The notes below the pieces were generated by a model. That model was not told the DNA's origin, did no database searches, and saw only the letters and a list, made by a program, of their open reading frames with translations. A stretch of DNA of 5,094 nt. Source: Chloroflexota bacterium. GTDB lineage: Bacteria > Chloroflexota > Dehalococcoidia > Lucifugimonadales > Lucifugimonadaceae. Of the stretch, positions 1 through 5,094 are shown one piece after another. Each line of letters starts with the position of its first letter. The stretch's first letter is position 1. The stretch covers positions 1-5,094 of the forward strand of contig JAURLM010000280.1 of NCBI GenBank assembly GCA_030831265.1, read 5' to 3'. The position numbers and the translations under genes are program-made.

Positions 1-43
1 AAGCAAACAACAGCATGAGGAGGACAAGGTGTCGGCGGAGCAT
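1..43 (-). CDS. Start of a secreted or membrane protein, cut by window edge (possibly NosD)
   Basis: Reading leftwards from an ATG at 43-41, the frame gives MLRRHLVLLMLLFA and then leaves the window. Two arginines followed by a run of Leu, Val and Met look like the n- and h-regions of a Sec signal peptide or a first membrane helix. The ATG lies 2 nt past the stop of the upstream membrane-protein gene, so the two are probably cotranscribed and translationally coupled. Purine-rich GGGAG and GGTAG stretches inside the end of the upstream gene could serve as its ribosome binding site. A second in-frame ATG at 16-14 is possible but would shorten the signal. In clade II nos clusters the gene after nosZ and nosB is commonly nosD, a periplasmic copper-insertion factor with a signal peptide. 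That identity rests on position alone, because only 14 residues are visible. Confidence 0.5.
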   Translation of the reverse strand, partial: MLRRHLVLLMLLFA

Positions 44-45
44 CT

Positions 46-771
46 TTAGCTACCAGCTCCCTCTGTCCCGGAGGCATTCGGCGTCCCAGACCGCATTTCA
101 TCCAACAGCGGCTTGTAGGCTCGACGGTGCAGGAAGATACCTGCTGCAATCAATACTGATGCGACAAATGCGACGTACAGTCCCGGCATCCAGATGGCTT
201 CGGTCTTGAACTGAGCCACCTGCCCACTGCCAATGATCTGTGGCACAAACGGTTCAATGATGCTGCTTAACGGTGCGCGCGGATCAAGATCCTGCCCGAA
301 TGCCCGCATCCATAACCACAGGTCAAGTAAAAAGATTACCGGGTACAACATCACCGGCCACGTAAGAGCCAGTGCACACGGGTTGTGAACGAATATCGCA
401 GCAACTACCAGCATCACGAGTGCAGCGATGGCAATCAGGCTCATTGAACGTTCGAATTGCCCGGCCTCACTAATTGGCCGCATGCCAATGTAGTGGTTCA
501 GTCCATCCACTTCGTTCACATCACCCTGGACCTTGTTCACATAAACGGTCATCTCCAGGCCCTTCGGGTACTGCGGTGCCTGCAATTCCATCTTCCAGTA
601 AGGCAGGGCTATTGAACCCAGCAGCATCGCAGCGGCACAGATCATCAGGATGGTCGGTGCAAGGAACCGAGCCCGTTCTTTGCGAAGCAATTCGCGAGGT
701 ATTGGAGGCCCGAACACACGGATTTTCAGGTTATGGAGTTTTGATGAGTTGGAATTGACCGGTGTTGCCAT
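46..771 (-). CDS. nosB: Four-helix membrane protein of the nos cluster, NosB-like
   Basis: This 241-residue protein has four predicted membrane helices, at about residues 38-58, 108-128, 134-156 and 194-214. Its basic N-terminal segment (residues 11-36, rich in Lys and Arg) is expected to be cytoplasmic. The first external loop (59-107) holds the most family-like stretches: APQYPKGL near 65-72 and DGLNHYIGM near 89-97, with His93 and Met97. I recognise these stretches from membrane proteins encoded directly downstream of nosZ in clade II clusters (NosB), whose molecular role is not established. The ATG at 771-769 is chosen because AGGTGA lies about 5 nt upstream; an in-frame GTG at 780 overlaps that ribosome binding site. 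The gene follows nosZ on the same strand after a hairpin-bearing gap and precedes a signal-peptide gene by 2 nt. The last 20 residues are Gly/Ser/Thr-rich. The symbol is by resemblance and position. Confidence 0.72.
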   Translation of the reverse strand: MATPVNSNSSKLHNLKIRVFGPPIPRELLRKERARFLAPTILMICAAAMLLGSIALPYWKMELQAPQYPKGLEMTVYVNKVQGDVNEVDGLNHYIGMRPISEAGQFERSMSLIAIAALVMLVVAAIFVHNPCALALTWPVMLYPVIFLLDLWLWMRAFGQDLDPRAPLSSIIEPFVPQIIGSGQVAQFKTEAIWMPGLYVAFVASVLIAAGIFLHRRAYKPLLDEMRSGTPNASGTEGAGS

Positions 772-807
772 GTAAGTCACCTGGATGGGTTGTGGTCAGA
801 TTAGTGT

Positions 808-846
808 GTGGCCCCGGGGATGAGGTAGGTGAGTCCCCGGGGCCAC
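808..846 (-). other. Perfect 13-bp inverted repeat between nosZ and nosB
   Basis: GTGGCCCCGGGGA at 808-820 pairs perfectly with TCCCCGGGGCCAC at 834-846 across a 13-nt loop. The stem is very GC-rich and should be strong in the leftward nos transcript, starting 47 nt after the nosZ stop. No U-tract follows on the minus strand: the transcript continues as ACACACTAATC. A simple intrinsic terminator is therefore unlikely. A hairpin that protects the nosZ mRNA 3' end, or partly attenuates read-through to nosB, would fit better and would allow more NosZ than accessory protein. Structure is seen; function is inferred. Confidence 0.7.
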
Positions 847-854
847 CAATCACT

Positions 855-880
855 GTTGGAGGATGAAGTTTTCCTCCGAC
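855..880 (-). other. Second inverted repeat just past the nosZ stop
   Basis: GTTGGAGGA at 855-863 pairs with TCCTCCGAC at 872-880, with 8 of 9 positions matched and an 8-nt loop. In the leftward transcript the single mismatch is C against A. The hairpin starts about 13 nt after the nosZ stop codon and lies in tandem with the stronger GC-rich hairpin downstream. It has no following U-tract. Confidence 0.5.
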
Positions 881-893
881 ACAGCTATCTCGA

Positions 894-2963
894 TCAAGAA
901 GGTTCCACTAAGAAGAACCCTGCCATCTCCAGGTGAAGCGCCGAACAGAACTCCGTGCAGTAGTAGGTAAAGACACCTTCATCTGTCACGTCGAACTCAA
1001 TCGTTGCCGTCTCACCCGGTTCCAGGCTGAGGTTGATGTTTTGTCCCGGCAATGCAAAGCCGTGAGTAGCATCAAACGCCTGTTCAACGTTCGTAATGTG
1101 CCAGACAACGTGGTCACCCACCTTCACTCGCACCCTCTCAGGTGTGAAGTGACTGCGGACTGCCGTCATCCAGATTTCGACGTTGTTTCCACTTCGCTCA
1201 ATCTTCTCGTTGCCAATCGTTGTCCCGTTGGGGTCAGCAGACTGGGTACCAGGGTTCCATCCGACCTCCGGATAGACCTCCCACGGATGCAGTTTGTCAG
1301 CCTTGATGATCTGGGCGTAGTGAGGCTCACCGATACCAATCGGTGAGTCGTAGATCACCGGCATGGTGGTACCAGGCTGTGCCGCGTCCAGCAGCTGGAA
1401 GTTCTGTGGCAGCAGTGGGCCAACCTTGGAGAAGCGGTCAATTGACCACTTGTTCAAGGCGACCACATATTTACCGTCCGGGGAAACGGTGTCACCTTCA
1501 GCAGCAGCCAGGTGGCCGATGTTGTAGTGAACCGATGTCGTAGTCACCAGTGACCACGGCTCCTCAGAGTGAAGCTCCGAGTATGGACCACCAAGTGACC
1601 AACGGGCCACTGCACTGTCCAGGAACAGGCTGGTGTATGCGTAACCCTTGTCATCGAACTGGGTGTGCAACGGACCAAGACCAAGGTAAACCTGCGCTTC
1701 AACAACATCGTCGAAGTTCAGGATGCCTACACCGAACTGGTCCTGGGTCGGAGCACCCGCATTCATGGCGGCTATGATCTTGTCGAATGAGTAGACCGTC
1801 ACGTGGGGGTCAAGCTTTCCTGACACCACGATGTACTCGCCGCCAGGAGTCACGTCTGCACCGTGCGGACTCTTAGGCTCCGGAATCAACGTCAGGATGC
1901 CGTCTGCCGCAGCAGTTTCAAGCGGGACTACCCGGAAACCGTTAATCATCTCGTACTTGCCGGCATTGACCGCGGCAATCGCCTTGGCCTTGTCGAAGAC
2001 GTGCAGGAAGTCCATGTCCGCCTGCGATATGCCAGCCTCAAGCGGTGGGTTACCGTCTTCAATACCGCCGGTAGCCATTTCCGAGTTGAACGAACCACAG
2101 AAGACGTAGTTCTCGCTCACCTTCTTACCGGAGTCACAAAGATCCTGCCAGTAAGGTGGTAGTTCGATGGCGAACGACTGGTCCTCCTGGATACGTCCGC
2201 TTGCACGGTCGAACTTCCAGAACGTCATCACACCCCGGTAATCCGTCTCGTAGTCCTCAATGGCAGCGTAGCTACCGTCCAGGGGTGCCGGGAATTGCCC
2301 GCCCTCAATCACCCATTCGGTATCTGGTGTGACGAACGTAGCACCGTGGTTAGAACTCGAAAGAGGGTTCTTGATGATCTGCTTGGTCTCAAAGTCCCTC
2401 AGGTCAATGACCGCAACACGGCCGTTTGCTTTCTCATTGATGAACAGGAACTGACCATCGTAATCACCGGCTGTTTCACTCAGTGCCGGGTGATGCGTGT
2501 CACCCCAGGTCAGAACAGTACCGTCTTCAAGGTTTCCGGCTGCAAGGACATCATCTGTTTCCTTGTTGCCAGTTGCCCAGCCCTGCCATGGCTCAGGCGT
2601 GTACACACCTATCACCTTGAGCAGGCGCATTGAAGGCATACCTATCACAAGCACCTGGCCAGAATGACCGCCGGACGCGAACATGATGTATTCATCAAGT
2701 TCACCGGTTGGTACATAGGTCTTGAGTGCAGCCTGGATGTCAGCTTCTGTCAAACCACGATCCTGGGCTATCTGGCTTGCATCGCTGGCGAGTCCGCCTC
2801 CATCTCCTGAAGGAGTGGGGGTTTCTTCATCGCCGCTACACGCTGCAAATGCCAGCATCGCTACCAGCATCAAGGACAGGATGGCCCCAACGCGCAAGGG
2901 GGTCAACAACCTTAGAGCTACTGTTGTATCGCCCGGAGCGTCAGGGGTCGCTTTTAATTCCAT
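894..2963 (-). CDS. nosZ: Nitrous oxide reductase, clade II (Sec-type), probable lipoprotein
   Basis: NosZ catalyses two-electron reduction of N2O to N2 outside the cytoplasmic membrane. Numbering from the chosen ATG gives 689 residues. Residues 1-41 form a signal peptide with a hydrophobic core at about 26-41 and no twin arginine, ending in FAAC with Cys42. This resembles a lipobox with an unusual Phe at -3, followed by a Gly/Ser/Thr/Pro linker. The beta-propeller (about 85-590) carries all seven CuZ histidines: DTHH (157, 158), NHG (206), SPHG (367), PLHTQF (433), IGH (484) and EPH (548). The C-terminal cupredoxin domain (about 595-689) has CuA ligands His634, Cys669, Cys673, His677 and Met680 in CTEFCSALHLEM. 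The start is set by GAGGG about 8 nt before the ATG. An in-frame GTG at 3119 would add 52 residues but has no ribosome binding site and would bury the signal peptide. It is the first gene of a leftward nos unit. Confidence 0.96.
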   Translation of the reverse strand: MELKATPDAPGDTTVALRLLTPLRVGAILSLMLVAMLAFAACSGDEETPTPSGDGGGLASDASQIAQDRGLTEADIQAALKTYVPTGELDEYIMFASGGHSGQVLVIGMPSMRLLKVIGVYTPEPWQGWATGNKETDDVLAAGNLEDGTVLTWGDTHHPALSETAGDYDGQFLFINEKANGRVAVIDLRDFETKQIIKNPLSSSNHGATFVTPDTEWVIEGGQFPAPLDGSYAAIEDYETDYRGVMTFWKFDRASGRIQEDQSFAIELPPYWQDLCDSGKKVSENYVFCGSFNSEMATGGIEDGNPPLEAGISQADMDFLHVFDKAKAIAAVNAGKYEMINGFRVVPLETAAADGILTLIPEPKSPHGADVTPGGEYIVVSGKLDPHVTVYSFDKIIAAMNAGAPTQDQFGVGILNFDDVVEAQVYLGLGPLHTQFDDKGYAYTSLFLDSAVARWSLGGPYSELHSEEPWSLVTTTSVHYNIGHLAAAEGDTVSPDGKYVVALNKWSIDRFSKVGPLLPQNFQLLDAAQPGTTMPVIYDSPIGIGEPHYAQIIKADKLHPWEVYPEVGWNPGTQSADPNGTTIGNEKIERSGNNVEIWMTAVRSHFTPERVRVKVGDHVVWHITNVEQAFDATHGFALPGQNINLSLEPGETATIEFDVTDEGVFTYYCTEFCSALHLEMAGFFLVEPS

Positions 2964-2970
2964 TTTCGGA

Positions 2971-2976
2971 CCCTCA
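2971..2976 (-). promoter_or_regulatory. Ribosome binding site that fixes the nosZ start
   Basis: The leftward strand reads GTGAGGGTCCGAAAATG, placing a GAGGG Shine-Dalgarno core about 8 nt before the ATG at 2963-2961. This supports the 689-residue NosZ over the 741-residue version from the GTG at 3119. Confidence 0.75.
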
Positions 2977-2983
2977 CTAAATG

Positions 2984-3021
2984 AACCGGTTACCGGTTGA
3001 ATCAAATAATCAGATTCGACC
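2984..3021 (-). repeat. Two overlapping inverted repeats in the nosZ leader
   Basis: AACCGGT-T-ACCGGTT at 2984-2998 is a perfect palindrome with 7-base arms. It ends about 8 nt upstream of the nosZ ribosome binding site. GGTTGAATC at 2995-3003 also pairs with GATTCGACC at 3013-3021 (8 of 9, 9-nt loop). Both structures use the GGTT at 2995-2998, so in RNA they would exclude each other. The palindrome could be a protein operator, or the pair could be a switch controlling access to the ribosome binding site. Repeats are seen; function is inferred. Confidence 0.45.
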
Positions 3022-3128
3022 AGGCCGGCGCCTTCCAATTTGAAGCAGACCACGTAGCCCACCCGTGAGGAAATCCCAATGTCATGTGAGGAATTCGTGA
3101 ACAGCCTTACTGAACCCACCGTTTTCCT

Positions 3129-3155
3129 TCACAACCTGTTGTGAATTTCATCACG
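3129..3155. promoter_or_regulatory. CRP-like operator 1, with a third half-site
   Basis: TGTGA (3140-3144), six bases, then TCACG (3151-3155) matches the CRP consensus TGTGA-N6-TCACA at 9 of 10 positions. A further half-site TCACA lies at 3129-3133, again exactly six bases before TGTGA. The stretch therefore reads TCACA-N6-TGTGA-N6-TCACG, an 11-bp period. The outer pair also forms a perfect palindrome with arms TTCACAAC and GTTGTGAA at 3128-3145. The neighbouring regulator, with a CRP-type recognition helix, is the obvious candidate to bind. Confidence 0.65.
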
Positions 3156-3162
3156 ATTACTT

Positions 3163-3191
3163 AGGTTAGGAATGCCCTCGCAATTTGTCAG
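3163..3191 (-). promoter_or_regulatory. Candidate nos promoter
   Basis: On the minus strand CTGACA (3191-3186, 5 of 6 to TTGACA) is followed after exactly 17 bp by TAACCT (3168-3163, 3 of 6 to TATAAT). This predicts a start near 3156 and a nosZ leader of about 190 nt. The weak -10 suits an activator-dependent promoter, and operator 2 is centred 41.5 bp upstream of the predicted start, the classical class II activator position. Operator 1 would then lie at about +1 to +16. This is a sequence match only. Confidence 0.4.
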
Positions 3192-3205
3192 TGATTTATG
3201 TCACA
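3190..3205. promoter_or_regulatory. CRP-like operator 2
   Basis: AGTGA (3190-3194), six bases (TTTATG), then TCACA (3201-3205) matches TGTGA-N6-TCACA at 9 of 10 positions. Its centre is exactly 50 bp from that of operator 1. It abuts the -35 of the candidate leftward nos promoter on the upstream side. It also overlaps the likely promoter region of the rightward regulator gene, so it could activate nos and repress the regulator's own gene. Confidence 0.65.
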
Positions 3206-3262
3206 GCAGCCTGATGTTTATACCGGCACACTGTCATTAATGAGGTTTGTGAAGGGATCGTC

Positions 3263-3940
3263 ATGGATAAAGTTGATTCAGAAGCACTGAGAATTTCGTC
3301 CTATTTCCTGGAGTTGACTCCATCTGAATTGGAATGGGTACGACGCAATACGGAACTGCTTCGTAAGGAAAAAGGTGCTGTTGTCCTGGTGGAAGGTGCG
3401 GAATCTCCGGGCTTGCTGATTGTCCTGTCAGGATCCGTAAAGGTGTGCCGAGTCTCTCCGTCAGGACGTGAGCAGATACTGCGGCTCGCAAATGCCGGTG
3501 ATTCCCTGAACGATGTCCCTGTTTTTGATGGCGGCACGTGTCCGGCGACGGTGATTACGGTGGAATCCAGCGAAATCCTCATCGTCCCGGCGCCGGTCTT
3601 CAGGGAACTGCTTTTCAGGCATTCCACAGTCGCCGTACAGCTTTTACAGACGTTTGCAAAACGGCTCAGGCAGGTGACAAAGCTGGCAACTGACCTGACC
3701 TTGATGGATGTGCAGGGAAGAGTGGCTACTGCGCTGGATGTCTACACACGGGTCGCCCGAAGTGATGAGTTTCCACTCAATCAGTCCGAACTGGCCTCCA
3801 TCGTTGGGGCTCGCAGGGAAGTGGTTGCACGTTCACTGAAAGAACTTGAGGACGGTGGTGCGATCACACGAGACCACGGTCATGTGATTGTTTCTAACAG
3901 GGAAACTCTCCGCACTTTCCAGCAGAATTCGGCTGATTAG
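3263..3940 (+). CDS. Crp/Fnr-family transcriptional regulator, likely nos regulator
   Basis: This 225-residue protein has the family layout: a cNMP-binding-like beta-roll at about 12-115, a long dimerisation helix at about 118-145, and a C-terminal winged helix-turn-helix at about 148-215. The recognition helix (about 182-194) contains Arg185-Glu-Val-Val-Ala-Arg190, which lines up with the Arg-Glu-x-x-x-Arg of E. coli CRP rather than the Glu-x-x-Ser-Arg of FNR. This predicts TGTGA half-sites, and two such operators lie just upstream. Only two cysteines (62, 93) are present, so an FNR-type 4Fe-4S cluster is unlikely. The CRP cAMP-pocket Gly-Glu-Leu and Arg-Ser are replaced (Ser-Leu-Asn near 81-83, Cys-Pro at 93-94), so cAMP binding is doubtful. 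A DNR-like nitric-oxide sensor is possible, but the ligand cannot be read from sequence. The start is supported by GAAGGG 6 nt before the ATG. It diverges from nosZ and converges on rnc. Confidence 0.9.
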   Translation: MDKVDSEALRISSYFLELTPSELEWVRRNTELLRKEKGAVVLVEGAESPGLLIVLSGSVKVCRVSPSGREQILRLANAGDSLNDVPVFDGGTCPATVITVESSEILIVPAPVFRELLFRHSTVAVQLLQTFAKRLRQVTKLATDLTLMDVQGRVATALDVYTRVARSDEFPLNQSELASIVGARREVVARSLKELEDGGAITRDHGHVIVSNRETLRTFQQNSAD

Positions 3941-3952
3941 CCGGTAGCACGC

Positions 3953-4735
3953 TCAACAGTCGCTCGGCTGGTTGGCTTCTGCCAGGTTCAGTGCGTCAAT
4001 CGCCTCAAGTGCGGCGATACGTTCGGCTTCGATCTTCCGACCGGCCACTCCCCTGCCCTGTGCATCTCCATTCACGATGACCTCTACGGTGAATTCCGGG
4101 CTATTGTCCGGGCCTTCAACGTTCATCAACCGGTATTCCGGAGGATTGCCACCTTTTGCCTGCAACAGTTCTTGCAGATGGGATTTCGGGTCTTTTGGTG
4201 TGTGCGAGGAGACCAGTCGCTGCAGTGCAGGTTCCAGCCACTTGATGACGAAGTCACGTGCTGCGTCGATGCCTCGGTCCAACAGGATTGCTCCGACAAG
4301 CGCTTCGAAGCCGTTCGCCATGTTGGATGGCCGGTTCGCTCCGCCGCTGGCGGTTTCCCCACGACCCATTATCAGTAGATCACCAAGACCCAGCCGCGTT
4401 GCTGCCTCCGCCAGGGTCTCCTTGCGGACGGCTTCGGCACGCCTGACGGTCAGGTCGCCTTCCGGCAGGTCTGGCAGGGTTTCGTAGAGGTATCTGCCAA
4501 CGATGTAGTTGAGCGCGCTGTCTCCGAGGAACTCAAGTCGTTCGTTGGATTCGACGGTTGTACCGGGGTTCTCGTTCAGGAACGACTCATGCGTAAGCGC
4601 CGTTTCAAGAAGAGAAATCTGTTTGAACTGTATGCCTGTACGTTCCGTGGCAAGTTTTATGAGGTCGGTTTCGTTCGTGGTCAATGCCATTCGCTGCTGA
4701 AACACCATGCGATGACGCTCGGCAACCGAACGCAT
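3953..4735 (-). CDS. rnc: Ribonuclease III
   Basis: RNase III cleaves double-stranded RNA and matures rRNA and some mRNAs in the cytoplasm. The catalytic domain (about 22-172) has the signature NERLEFLGDSAL at 64-75, with Glu68 and Asp72 at the positions of E. coli Glu41 and Asp45, and Glu144 at Glu117. The fourth metal-site residue, Asp114 in E. coli, is Asn141 here (MANGFEAL). A double-stranded-RNA-binding domain follows at about 182-250, with the late basic GRKIEAERIAALEAI segment. The full frame is 260 residues against a usual 220-250. The start is uncertain: ATGs at 4735, 4708 and 4690 are in frame and none has a clear ribosome binding site. The one at 4690 (245 residues, MALTTNETDL) best fits the family length. 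The gene begins 21 nt after the DsbA-like gene on the same strand, so the two may be cotranscribed. Its end lies 12 bp from the convergent regulator gene. Confidence 0.95.
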   Translation of the reverse strand: MRSVAERHRMVFQQRMALTTNETDLIKLATERTGIQFKQISLLETALTHESFLNENPGTTVESNERLEFLGDSALNYIVGRYLYETLPDLPEGDLTVRRAEAVRKETLAEAATRLGLGDLLIMGRGETASGGANRPSNMANGFEALVGAILLDRGIDAARDFVIKWLEPALQRLVSSHTPKDPKSHLQELLQAKGGNPPEYRLMNVEGPDNSPEFTVEVIVNGDAQGRGVAGRKIEAERIAALEAIDALNLAEANQPSDC

Positions 4736-4741
4736 ACACGC

Positions 4742-4756
4742 AGTTATTGAATAACT
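4742..4756. repeat. 15-bp palindrome between the DsbA-like gene and rnc
   Basis: AGTTATT-G-AATAACT is perfect, with 7-base arms around one central base. It fills most of the 21-bp gap between the DsbA-like stop and the first rnc ATG. It is AT-rich and would make a weak RNA hairpin, so a protein-binding site or chance are both possible. Confidence 0.4.
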
Positions 4757-5094
4757 TTAGTCCGTCGCACCACGCGGCCACGGTGGCTGCGGTCGCTTTA
4801 TCTCGCCGATGTACTTGCGCCCACGCATCGCACCCATGATGTCCCGGAAGGCGTCCATCGTTTCGTCTTCAGGCGGTGTGTAGGTCTTCAGGAATGCTGC
4901 TGTGCCATCTTCGAATATGAAGGTTGGTGTGCCGAAAACTCCCTGGGCTACCGCCTCTTCATGGTCAAGACCAATCTCGGTAAGCGTTTTAGGGTCGTCG
5001 ACGTCCTCGGTGAACCGGGGTACGTCGAGTCCGGCTTTTTCAGCAACGGCGATCACAGACTCGCGCGTTCGAACATCTTCCCTCTCCACATGCT
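4757..5094 (-). CDS. DsbA-family thioredoxin-fold protein, C-terminal part only
   Basis: The frame is open to the right edge. It covers about 112 codons ending at TAA 4759-4757, so the N-terminal part, including any CxxC active site, is missing. A GTG at 5089 lies inside the frame and is probably not the start, since the reading continues upstream through a His codon. The visible part has the late helical insertion (AEKAGLDVPRF near 16-26 from that GTG). It then has GVFGTPTFIFEDG at about 50-62, the cis-proline loop (Thr54-Pro55) and following strand typical of DsbA/FrnE-type oxidoreductases and 2-hydroxychromene-2-carboxylate isomerases. The end is Pro-rich (KRPQPPWPRG). Without the active-site region, oxidoreductase and isomerase or glutathione-transferase-like roles cannot be separated. 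It is upstream of rnc and possibly in its operon. Confidence 0.8.
   Translation of the reverse strand, partial: HVEREDVRTRESVIAVAEKAGLDVPRFTEDVDDPKTLTEIGLDHEEAVAQGVFGTPTFIFEDGTAAFLKTYTPPEDETMDAFRDIMGAMRGRKYIGEIKRPQPPWPRGATD

Larger units (their letters stand above)
2964..3262. promoter_or_regulatory. Divergent nosZ / regulator intergenic region
   Basis: This 299-bp stretch separates the start codons of nosZ (leftward) and the Crp/Fnr-family regulator (rightward), and is more AT-rich than the genes around it. It holds two CRP-like operators with centres exactly 50 bp apart, a candidate nos promoter, overlapping inverted repeats near nosZ, and both ribosome binding sites. The regulator's is GAAGGG at 3251-3256. 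A frame in phase with nosZ stays open from 2964 to 3119, but nothing in it looks like protein. Rightward, a possible -10 is TATACC at 3219-3224; its -35 position (TTATGT, 3196-3201) is poor and lies under the second operator, which would suit autoregulation. Confidence 0.75.

Noticed and set aside
808..846. Intrinsic terminator between nosZ and nosB
   Set aside because: The stem is strong but no U-tract follows in the direction of transcription.
933..1346. Plus-strand open frame of 137 codons opposite nosZ
   Set aside because: It is antisense to the conserved NosZ C-terminal domains, shows no recognisable protein character, and similar shadows occur along the whole gene.
2997..3005. FNR box (TTGA-A-TCAA)
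   Set aside because: The half-site spacing is 1 base instead of the 4 in TTGAT-N4-ATCAA.
2964..3119. Upstream GTG start giving a 741-residue NosZ
   Set aside because: There is no ribosome binding site at 3119, the extra 52 residues do not look like NosZ, and the signal peptide would become internal. The ATG at 2963 has a good GAGGG.
3930..3943. Bidirectional terminator between the regulator and rnc
   Set aside because: The stem is only 5 bp, overlaps a stop codon and has no T-run on either strand.
3972..4487. Plus-strand open frame of 171 codons opposite rnc
   Set aside because: Its Ser/Arg/Ala/Pro-rich composition is typical of an antisense frame, and the opposite strand encodes a clear RNase III.
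1..5094. tRNA, rRNA, CRISPR array, insertion sequence or defence system
   Set aside because: No repeats with spacers, transposase-like frames, terminal repeats or RNA-gene signatures were seen; coding genes account for nearly all the sequence.

Overview
The window (about 53% GC by eye) holds five protein genes plus a few codons of a sixth. It is the start of a nitrous-oxide-reduction (nos) locus, its probable regulator, and two housekeeping-type genes. The nitrous oxide reductase is of the Sec-dependent clade II type, has no twin-arginine signal, and carries a lipoprotein-like signal peptide. With the adjoining four-helix membrane protein, this fits a non-proteobacterial host, possibly a Chloroflexota (Dehalococcoidia/SAR202-like) environmental genome. 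That lineage is inferred from protein character only and was not tested by search.

Layout. Bases 1-43 (minus) encode the first residues of a protein with a signal-peptide-like start, cut by the window edge; by position it may be nosD. Bases 46-771 (minus) encode a four-helix membrane protein resembling NosB of clade II clusters. Bases 781-893 carry two tandem inverted repeats between nosZ and this gene. Bases 894-2963 (minus) encode NosZ, with all seven CuZ histidines and the full CuA ligand set. Bases 2964-3262 are a divergent regulatory region with two CRP-like operators, a candidate nos promoter and overlapping inverted repeats in the nosZ leader. Bases 3263-3940 (plus) encode a Crp/Fnr-family regulator without FeS-type cysteines. 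Bases 3953-4735 (minus) encode ribonuclease III, convergent with the regulator gene. Bases 4757-5094 (minus) encode the C-terminal part of a DsbA-family thioredoxin-fold protein running off the right edge.

How they fit together. NosZ reduces N2O to N2 outside the cytoplasmic membrane, and the NosB-like protein and probable NosD follow it in one transcription unit. The divergent regulator has a CRP-type recognition helix (Arg-Glu-Val-Val-Ala-Arg). The shared intergenic region has two near-consensus CRP-type sites (TGTGA-N6-TCACG and AGTGA-N6-TCACA) whose centres are 50 bp apart. One lies 41.5 bp upstream of the start predicted from a candidate nos promoter. The simplest model is local control of nos by this regulator, probably with autoregulation. 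Rnc and the DsbA-like protein look like a separate leftward unit with no clear functional tie.
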